A stretch of 64,000 nt of DNA, taken from contig CM067530.1 of NCBI GenBank assembly GCA_034509925.1, positions 4,666,501 through 4,730,500 on the forward strand, given 5' to 3'. This DNA is from Hirudinaria manillensis (taxonomy: Eukaryota; Annelida; Clitellata; Hirudinida; Hirudinidae). Of this stretch, positions 60,101 through 64,000 are shown piece by piece. Under the pieces are notes generated by a model that ran no database searches, was not told where the DNA came from, and saw only the letters and a program-made list of their open reading frames with translations. Each line of letters starts with the position of its first letter. The stretch's first letter is position 1. Made by a program: the position numbers and the translations under genes.

Positions 60101-61473
60101 TTCCACCTTTCGCTTCCTTTCCTGGTTAATCATAAAGGCTCAGATTGGTGAGCTCGCCTGGGACCATTTGGGAAAGTGGTTCCATCCAACTGCGTGACCG
60201 TACGTCTGGAGAGGACCTCTCACTTCTTCGAATATCAGCTAGGCTACTGACTCTTCAATCTCATGCGCTCGGAACTTCCTTCCAGATCTGAGGAGTGGCT
60301 TGACTTCGCTGATCCTGCTGTCCGCGGAGTTGTTGAGCATGCACTGCGTTCTGATTTTAGAGAGCTTATACTCTTCCACGATGGATCTTAGTGGTAGTCG
60401 CATGCTCGTTCTCCTGCTGTAGAGGGCAACAGATGACAGCGCTGGAGATAGGCCTAACCATTTTCGGTTAACTTTCATCTCCAGCTTCTCGACCAATGGC
60501 AAACCAATCTCATAGATGGTTAATGCCCCGAGCAGTCTTGGGAGGAGCACGAACTGGAGCAACCACATTTTAAAATGAGGAGCCAAACTCATAGTTCCTC
60601 ATAGCCTCCCATTTTTGAATCTATGATGTTAAAAGTGAAATAGCATCTATTGTCTTAATAAACTGTTCATGATTAATTACTTTCAATTAACCGCATGTAA
60701 ATAAATGCATATTGATGAATGGCTGATAAAATCATGAGTGACTGAAAATAGCTGTTTTTTATTTTATTTTGTTGATAATATTGTTAACTATCCATAATAT
60801 TATAAACAGTAATTTATTTTAGAAAAGTCTGATTTAAAGTTTTGATCCATAACCTGTGTTCTTAGATAATATTTAAGGTGAAGGTATTTGGAGAAAGTGC
60901 TTTATTGTCATATTTCATGTTTGAATATCAGTAAATTATTTGTATCATGACCTACTCATTTAGATTTAACACTTAAAAGTTCTTTGTAATGTTGTAGATA
61001 AATAATTATGCTGCTGAACATGGAGGTCAAATTATGACTATTGAGGAAGTCGCTAAAGGTTTCATTAATGTCGCTAATGAAACCATGTGCCGGCCTATCC
61101 GTGCCCTGACTGAGGCATGTTTGGAAATTATTTTTTAATTTCTAGAGGGCATAAAATATATTTGGCACTCACATCCACTGTTAACAAGACTTTTATATCA
61201 TTTGCTTAGGCCAAAGGTTATGATACTTCTCAACATGTGCTATGTTGCTTTGGAGGAGCAGGGGGTCAGCATGCATGCTCTATTGCTAAGTCTTTATGTA
61301 TCCGAACAATATACATACACAAGTTAGTTTTAATGTGCCGTTTTAAAACTTTATTACATTTATAAAGAATACCATTCTATTTAGATATTCTGGAATTCTT
61401 TCGGCATTTGGTATAGCTTTGGCTGATGTCTCAAGTGAGAGACAGGAACCCTGTTCAACCATATTTACTCCAG
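36195..61473 (+). CDS. OPLAH: 5-oxoprolinase (ATP-hydrolysing), N-terminal 14 exons
   Basis: Cytosolic enzyme of the gamma-glutamyl cycle; opens 5-oxoproline to glutamate using ATP. Exons: 36195-36359, 36431-36622, 36730-36855, 42215-42321, 42403-42518, 42577-42653, 46821-46873, 48455-48567, 50124-50212, 55817-55934, 56274-56416, 60998-61114, 61210-61322, 61385-61473. All phases agree (about 539 of roughly 1290 residues); the gene continues past the window. Motifs in order: [133 protein letters not shown]. These match hydantoinase A/oxoprolinase N-terminal and core domains. Exon 7 has MQSNGDM where the family has an SDGG motif. Intron 12 uses a GC donor (GAG|GCATGT). Introns reach 5 kb and are filled with transposons. 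Confidence 0.93.
37594..37821. other. short unassigned segment left of the Tc3-like element
   Basis: The open frame [18 protein letters not shown] runs up to the transposon TIR. I do not recognise it. It may be host intron or an older repeat that the transposon entered. Confidence 0.3.
37822..39441 (-). mobile_element. Tc3-like DNA transposon with intact ends
   Basis: Identical 28-bp terminal inverted repeats begin CAGTGCGCGTCATAAAGATA on the left (37822-37849) and end with its complement at 39441. The target TA flanks both sides (37820-37821, 39442-39443). Length is 1620 bp. It lies in intron 3 of 5-oxoprolinase, opposite to the gene, and contains one transposase gene on the minus strand. 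Confidence 0.95.
38090..39110 (-). pseudogene. Tc3-like transposase, inactivated
   Basis: Closest in style to C. elegans Tc3 transposase. Order on the minus strand: helix-turn-helix region ([30 protein letters not shown]), then the DDE core with [40 protein letters not shown] and [14 protein letters not shown]. The main open frame is 39025-38231. A stop (TAA at 38228-38230) interrupts it just after NGKQ, and coding continues in frame ([25 protein letters not shown]) to a TGA at about 38090. At the N-terminus the residues before 39025 ([18 protein letters not shown]) are in frame but have no methionine; the nearest ATG (39113) is in another frame. The third catalytic acid, normally E in N-P-I-E-N, is K here. 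Three independent faults indicate a dead enzyme with well-kept ends. Confidence 0.9.
39444..40036. other. OPLAH intron 3 sequence between two elements
   Basis: No gene recognised. Around 39940-40030 a stretch reads [21 protein letters not shown], which may be a scrap of another element, but the assignment is open. Confidence 0.3.
40037..40195 (+). repeat. left LTR of the compact element
   Basis: 159 bp, partner of 41366-41510. Confidence 0.92.
40208..40948 (+). CDS. gag-like open frame with internal repeats, in the compact LTR element
   Basis: The open frame begins at the ATG that overlaps the end of the primer-site candidate (GGCGACGAGGATG), the same arrangement as in the gypsy at 16271. 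The N-terminus ([33 protein letters not shown]) is a charged helix resembling the gypsy gag start (MTMFLEENCRRDEENRLRNEE). Then about three degenerate repeats of some 45 residues follow, each with the core P-V-[HY]-C-D/Y-x-W-[KR]-[32 protein letters not shown]. The end is acidic ([10 protein letters not shown]). Beyond it other frames hold Arg/Ser-rich stretches; these are not joined here. Function unknown. Confidence 0.65.
   Translation: MTNAQELSVAEMFMMFLSYQEGKEQRLKQELEERDQERWLTIIKMFSADTVIAPIPVYCDEWREEVGSGNNPLVVVDEAQVEPKMGKVSTDIVAAPTPVHCDTWKEEEGNMDAPVDVVGEAEEAMMCKVSAETLMATTPVHCYTWKEEEERINVDPGERVNELQDEPGKTVEADRVVAEDSSAFGYSRDFPIKEVRNPLPQEEEEEAEGCCSNHTGQERSNVDGSVALIGSKLMSSVPRSVPLLSP
41366..41510 (+). 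repeat. right LTR of the compact element
   Basis: 145 bp. It lacks a short insert present in the left LTR, otherwise nearly the same. Confidence 0.92.
41511..42214. other. OPLAH intron 3, right part
   Basis: Ordinary intron sequence with a GC-richer patch at about 41660-41790. No gene or element identified. Confidence 0.35.
43522..45010 (-). mobile_element. internally deleted LINE nested in the R2-like element
   Basis: On the minus strand: endonuclease end ([36 protein letters not shown], about 44930-44740), linker ([30 protein letters not shown], about 44440-44270), then directly the 3' end of the polymerase ORF ([31 protein letters not shown], and in another frame [30 protein letters not shown]). 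The polymerase core is missing, so the element lost its middle. It ends with a TAAATG-type microsatellite tail (about 43525-43550), typical of CR1/L2-like LINEs. Several frame breaks. Confidence 0.72.
45163..45340. repeat. foldback: 42-bp inverted repeat plus 31-bp direct repeats
   Basis: The left arm 45193-45234 (GTAGCGGACTTTTATTCAGT...) and right arm 45299-45340 are exact reverse complements. The sequence CTCTCGTGGTATATTTCAAA... of 31 bp occurs directly at 45163-45193 and 45263-45293, exactly 100 bp apart. A small palindrome (ATAATTTACATAAGTAAATTAT) sits in the spacer. Confidence 0.9.
45700..46820. other. OPLAH intron 6, right part
   Basis: No gene assigned. On the minus strand near 46225-46165 a stretch reads [20 protein letters not shown], which recalls the L-H-D-N-A motif of mariner/Tc1 transposases, but nothing around it confirms this. 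Confidence 0.3.
46874..48454. other. OPLAH intron 7
   Basis: No gene. It contains a 16-base G run at 47790-47805 after a T-rich tract, and at about 47950-47990 a stretch resembling the middle of exon 8 (exact 17-bp match GCCAGCTGGAGGTGTTA). Confidence 0.5.
49150..49420 (-). mobile_element. gypsy-type gag fragment
   Basis: Fossil fragment in intron 8 of 5-oxoprolinase. On the minus strand it contains [14 protein letters not shown] and GIHDAIHDP, which fit the conserved gag segment of gypsy-group elements (x-L-x-R-L-x-x-x-A-x-P, F-I-D-A-I-x-D). No LTRs seen. Broken and old. Confidence 0.5.
49590..49680 (+). mobile_element. scrap of the old copia family
   Basis: TTCATCAGAGAGCGTGATGC and neighbouring bases resemble 2775-2830, the end of the old copia at 756-2945. 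Only a short broken piece. Confidence 0.45.
49690..49990 (+). mobile_element. 3' end of a LINE polymerase ORF
   Basis: In pieces it reads [20 protein letters not shown], then [20 protein letters not shown] and SNYFIKE. This is the well-known C-terminal signature of many invertebrate LINE ORFs (I-D-V-A-x-P, then W-x-V-K-x-x-V-I-P-V-V-x-G-A-L-G). It has at least one frame change and is 5'-truncated. Confidence 0.65.
50213..51286. other. OPLAH intron 9, left of the copia
   Basis: No gene or element recognised. The open frames are short and AT-rich. Confidence 0.35.
51292..51424 (+). repeat. left LTR of the young copia
   Basis: 133 bp, followed directly by GGTTATGGGACCAGAGC, the probable primer-binding region. 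It contains TGTGAATAAAG near its 3' end. Confidence 0.95.
55504..55636 (+). repeat. right LTR of the young copia
   Basis: 133 bp, preceded by purine-rich AATGAGAAGG and followed by TTCCT. Confidence 0.95.
56450..57450 (-). mobile_element. decayed Tc3-like transposon
   Basis: In intron 11 of 5-oxoprolinase. The left edge AAAGTGCCTGCCATAAGG resembles the TIR of the intact-ended copy (CAGTGCGCGTCATAAAG). Interior blocks align in order with 38231-38760, for example AATCCCCACACATTTTCAGG, AATGGCAGCCCAGGCAATG and TTTTTCATCTGAAAAATTGC. No open frame remains; many substitutions and small deletions. Right TIR not found. Confidence 0.7.
57540..58150 (-). mobile_element. Ty3/gypsy reverse-transcriptase fragment
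   Basis: Fossil fragment on the minus strand: [20 protein letters not shown], then [17 protein letters not shown] and, further on, [16 protein letters not shown]. These are RT blocks 2-4 of gypsy elements. Its sequence differs from the gypsy at 16271, so it is another lineage. Broken, without LTRs. Confidence 0.7.
58440..60592 (-). mobile_element. R2-like non-LTR element, C-terminal half
   Basis: Minus strand in intron 11 of 5-oxoprolinase. In order: polymerase end ([51 protein letters not shown]; 60592-60239), connecting region ([33 protein letters not shown], about 60170-59800), then a restriction-like endonuclease module ([45 protein letters not shown]; about 59720-59030), then a 3' UTR to about 58440. 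The P-D...E-L-T-V-P-W pattern is that of the PD-(D/E)XK nuclease of R2-type and related elements. The frame changes several times (for example between the 60057-59611 and 59785-59387 frames), so it is not functional. An acidic D/N-rich insertion follows the nuclease motif. Confidence 0.78.
60593..60997. other. OPLAH intron 11, right end
   Basis: AT-rich intron sequence before exon 12. Nothing else seen. Confidence 0.4.
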
Positions 61474-61582
61474 GTTCTTATTATAAGTTATAAACTGCAA
61501 TTATCATAAGATATTCCTATCGCTTATTCGAAACTGATTTAATAGTAATAATAGTAATGATAATGACATATATAACACAAAT

Positions 61583-61614
61583 ATAATAATAATGATAATG
61601 ACAATTAAAATGAC

Positions 61615-61661
<47 letters not shown>

Positions 61662-61699
61662 CAAAAACAACAATAATAATAATAATAATAATAATAATT
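61583..61699. repeat. AAT microsatellite
   Basis: Long AAT/AATGAT runs broken by AACAACAAAAAC. This low-complexity tract produces artificial poly-Ile/poly-Tyr frames. It sits directly upstream of the R2 RT fragment. Confidence 0.95.
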
Positions 61700-62815
61700 C
61701 ATTCACACCGAAGAATAAAGAGGCTTCGACTCCGAGCGATTATCGACCCACTGTTGGTCCGATTCTTTCATCGCATCCTTGGAAGTAGAATGTTGGGAAA
61801 TTGGCCACTAATCGAGACAAAAAGCTTTCTGTCCAGGGGATGGTGTTGCACAAAATCGTTTTTTTTTCGTCAAATCAATCATTCAAAAAAAGAAAACAGT
61901 TTCAAAAACTACACTTTACATTTGTCGACGTCACGAAAGCTTTCGATTCCGTGTCCCATAAATCTATAATCAGAGCTGCTGCCAGACTCGGCAATCCATC
62001 TCTTCTCTTAAACCACCTGGCAGAACTCTGCAAAGAAAGTGAGGTCCACTTTAAAGCCCAGGAGGTCTTTAATAGAAAGGTACAAGTGAAAAGAGGAGTT
62101 TGTCAGGAGACCCGATGTTCCCCACTTATTCAAGGATATGATAACCAGCGAACTGGACCAATCAATTGGTGTCACGGCTTGCAGAAATTCAAGGATCAGA
62201 TGCAATTATATTACATTCGCTGATGATCTGTAGTGATATCAACAACTGACATCGGAATGAAGAAGTTGATGGAGCTGCAATGGGCAGCGCGGGACTTAAA
62301 ATCATTCCGAACAAGTGCGCTACACTCAGAACGGAAGTCATTACAAGGAAAAACGCTGGATGGTCAATCCTAGGCCCTACATTAAATTGAATCCCATGAC
62401 ATCATAACAATACATGATTCATAGACTTACAAATACCTGGGGATACAGATTGGAGTTCGAAAGCAGCCATTGTCGATCGGTTATGAAATTCAAAAGTCTC
62501 TCAACTCCATCTGGAAAGCACCAATTAAGCCGTGCCAACGCCTATATATTCTAAAAGTCCATCTGATACCAAGCCTCGTTCACAAACTTACCTTTGGCGA
62601 GGACAACCTCGGTTCTCTGAGTTCCTCAGATACCGCGATTAGGAAAGCAACAAGACATTGGCTTCATCTTCCAAAGGATGTCCAAAGCCATTTTACCATG
62701 CTCCCGTCAAATCCGGTGGTCTGGGAATACTTCCACTTAAACAATGGGTTCCCCGGCTCAGATTAAATAGATTGACAGAGATCTTCGCTGAGACAGGTGG
62801 TCGTAAAGATGATGT
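61700..62815 (+). mobile_element. R2-clade reverse-transcriptase fragment
   Basis: In pieces, the order matches R2 ORFs: IPKNKEASTPSDYRPT, FVDVTKAFDSVSHKSIIRAA, VQVKRGVCQ, APIKPCQRLYILKVHLIPSL, ATRHWLHLPKDV, KSGGLGILPLKQWVPRLRL. These correspond to RT blocks 1-3 and the thumb (APLKPQQRL, R-W-L-x-L-P-x-D, GGLGI in R2). Several frame changes, and the F-A-D-D box is degraded. The nuclease end is missing: the fragment meets the 3' end of an oppositely oriented element at about 62820. It lies after 5-oxoprolinase exon 14, probably in its next intron, not in rDNA. Confidence 0.8.
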
Positions 62816-62819
62816 AAGA

Positions 62820-64000
62820 AACTCCTTTGTTGGAGCGCCAGCAGGGAATCCTCAGAGGAGTGGCCCCTTCTTCAAGCGTTTCGGCCCTGATCTCCTTACG
62901 CTCTCGGGGGCTGGGCCGCACCCGATGATCAGTCGGGTGTCCCTGCTGGGTCTTTAAGTCTTCGCCTTCCAGCCTAAATCACCTTTCATCTCTCCGCCGA
63001 GTACCGTTGAAAACTGACAACCGGCTTCGGTCTTATAGAGGTATGCTACCTGCGCCGACCTTTCAGAAGGTTCTCGCTCCGGTGCGCCGACCTTTCAGAA
63101 GGCTTTCGCCGACCTGGTTGAGGGAGGTTACCTGGTCGTACTTCTCAGCCTCGCTATTGGTTGCCTTATGGAGCAACGCTATTGGCTGTCTCTTTTTTGC
63201 CACAGCCACTGTGAAGCAGTTTCGGCCGCCTCCGACAGTTTTTCCATTGTGGCACTCCTGTCCTTGCTGGGCAGTCCAATCTCCCTGAGGAAGTTGTAGC
63301 TGGATCTGCCCACCAAACCACGTGCACCCACCTCTATGGCGAAGAGGTACACTTTATATCCCCGGTCGGTCAGGTCCATCGAGAGCTCAGAGTATTTGTC
63401 TTCTTTGAGCACGTTGCTCTGCTCCATTCTGTCCTCCCAAGGGACTGTCAGCTCTACCATTACGATGGTATCTGTCCTGACCGATGACATAACTGCGTCT
63501 GGTCTTCGCCCACTTTCACGCTCGGCCTGGGGGTATTCTTTCATCCCCTCGATATCGGCGGCGATCCGCCAGTCGTTGGCACTTTCAAGGATGTTTTTCC
63601 TCGGCGTTTGACACCTATTTTTGGCGTACTGCGCCCTGCCCTCTCGCAAAAAATACGTTCTCTTTTGCGGAACCGATTCACGGGCGTTTGCCTTTGCACT
63701 GGCGGACTTCATTGCCTCCACAACCACCTTCAGAACCTGGTTGTGGCGCCAGGTGTACCGGCCTTTTGCCAGGGCTTACTTACAACCTGATAGGACGTGC
63801 CGAAGTGTCTGGGTCTCTCCGCACAGTTTGCATCCTGACTCTTCCACCAGACCCCATTTTCTTAGGTTGTCTCGAGAAGGGAGCTGATCGTAGAGGGATC
63901 TGATCACAAACGCCAATTTGAGCGGCGGCATTCTCCATATGTCGTTCCATGAGAGTGATCTCTGCAGAGCTTGATCCCATGTTGTCCACTGCCCTTGTTG
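62820..64000 (-). mobile_element. R2-like non-LTR element, C-terminal part running off the window
   Basis: Minus strand. The endonuclease module (63727-63179) is one open frame of 182 residues: KRTYFLREGRAQYAKNRCQ, RRPDAVMSSVRTDTIVMVEL, TVPWEDRMEQS, YLFAIEVGARGLVGRSSY. The usual PD...E-L-T-V-P-W-E pattern is complete here. Upstream, 63989-63780 carries the preceding segment in an imperfect frame. The 3' UTR extends to about 62820 and resembles the end at 58440-58700 (GAATCCTCAGAGGAGT, TCGGGGG). Together with that copy it defines a family; this one is the better preserved and GC-richer, so likely younger. Confidence 0.78.

Noticed and set aside
61517-61702. Open frames made of poly-Tyr or poly-Ile on either strand
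   Set aside because: They are translations of the AAT microsatellite, not genes.
1-64000. CRISPR arrays, bacterial operons, tRNA genes
   Set aside because: Looked for and not seen; the gene structure is eukaryotic throughout.

Overview
This is a eukaryotic, animal-type window: AT-rich, with host genes split by GT-AG introns and a heavy load of mobile elements, many nested in each other. No bacterial operons, tRNA, rRNA or CRISPR were seen. The host genes (a MORN3-like sperm/axoneme protein, a two-pore potassium channel, 5-oxoprolinase) and the element mix (Ty3/gypsy, Ty1/copia, Tc3-like, Tigger/CENP-B-like, Helitron, R2-clade and other non-LTR elements) suggest an invertebrate metazoan. The phylum cannot be fixed from sequence alone; a MORN3 gene argues for an animal with flagellated sperm.

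Layout. 1-3.3 kb: remains of a gypsy element, an old copia inserted beside it, and a Tigger-like fragment. 4.07-4.49 kb (minus): the first two exons of a MORN3-like gene that runs out of the window to the left. 5.0-5.7 kb: more Tigger-like remnants. 7.7-12.0 kb (plus): a complete two-exon K2P potassium channel whose single coding intron holds a decayed copia. 12.0-16.2 kb: repeats, including R2-like and Tigger-like scraps. 16.27-20.05 kb: a full-length young gypsy element inserted into an older interspersed repeat. 20.5-24.7 kb (minus): a small secreted-type open frame and a five-exon gene for an unrecognised cysteine-rich single-pass membrane protein.

24.66-37.59 kb: a recent tandem duplication (two units of about 6.46 and 6.48 kb). 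It copies the 5' tip of that membrane-protein gene, the roughly 5-kb divergent intergenic region, and the promoter plus first three exons of 5-oxoprolinase. From 36.2 kb to beyond 61.5 kb the second unit continues into the rest of the 5-oxoprolinase gene: 14 exons, about 539 codons, the N-terminal two fifths of the enzyme, in phase throughout. Its introns carry a Tc3-like transposon (37.8-39.4), a compact 1.5-kb LTR element with a gag-like open frame containing internal protein repeats (40.0-41.5), an R2-like element split by a LINE and a foldback (43.0-45.7), a young full-length copia (51.3-55.6), a second decayed Tc3-like copy, a gypsy RT fragment and a minus-strand R2-like copy. Downstream of exon 14 come an AAT microsatellite, an R2 reverse-transcriptase fragment and another R2-like copy that leaves the window on the right.

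How it fits together: the region is gene-poor, with large introns acting as insertion sites. The membrane-protein gene and 5-oxoprolinase are head to head, so they may share control sequence, and the tandem duplication has doubled that control region. Host-gene calls rest on exon-by-exon phase agreement and conserved motifs. Element calls rest on recognised domains, terminal repeats and target-site duplications.
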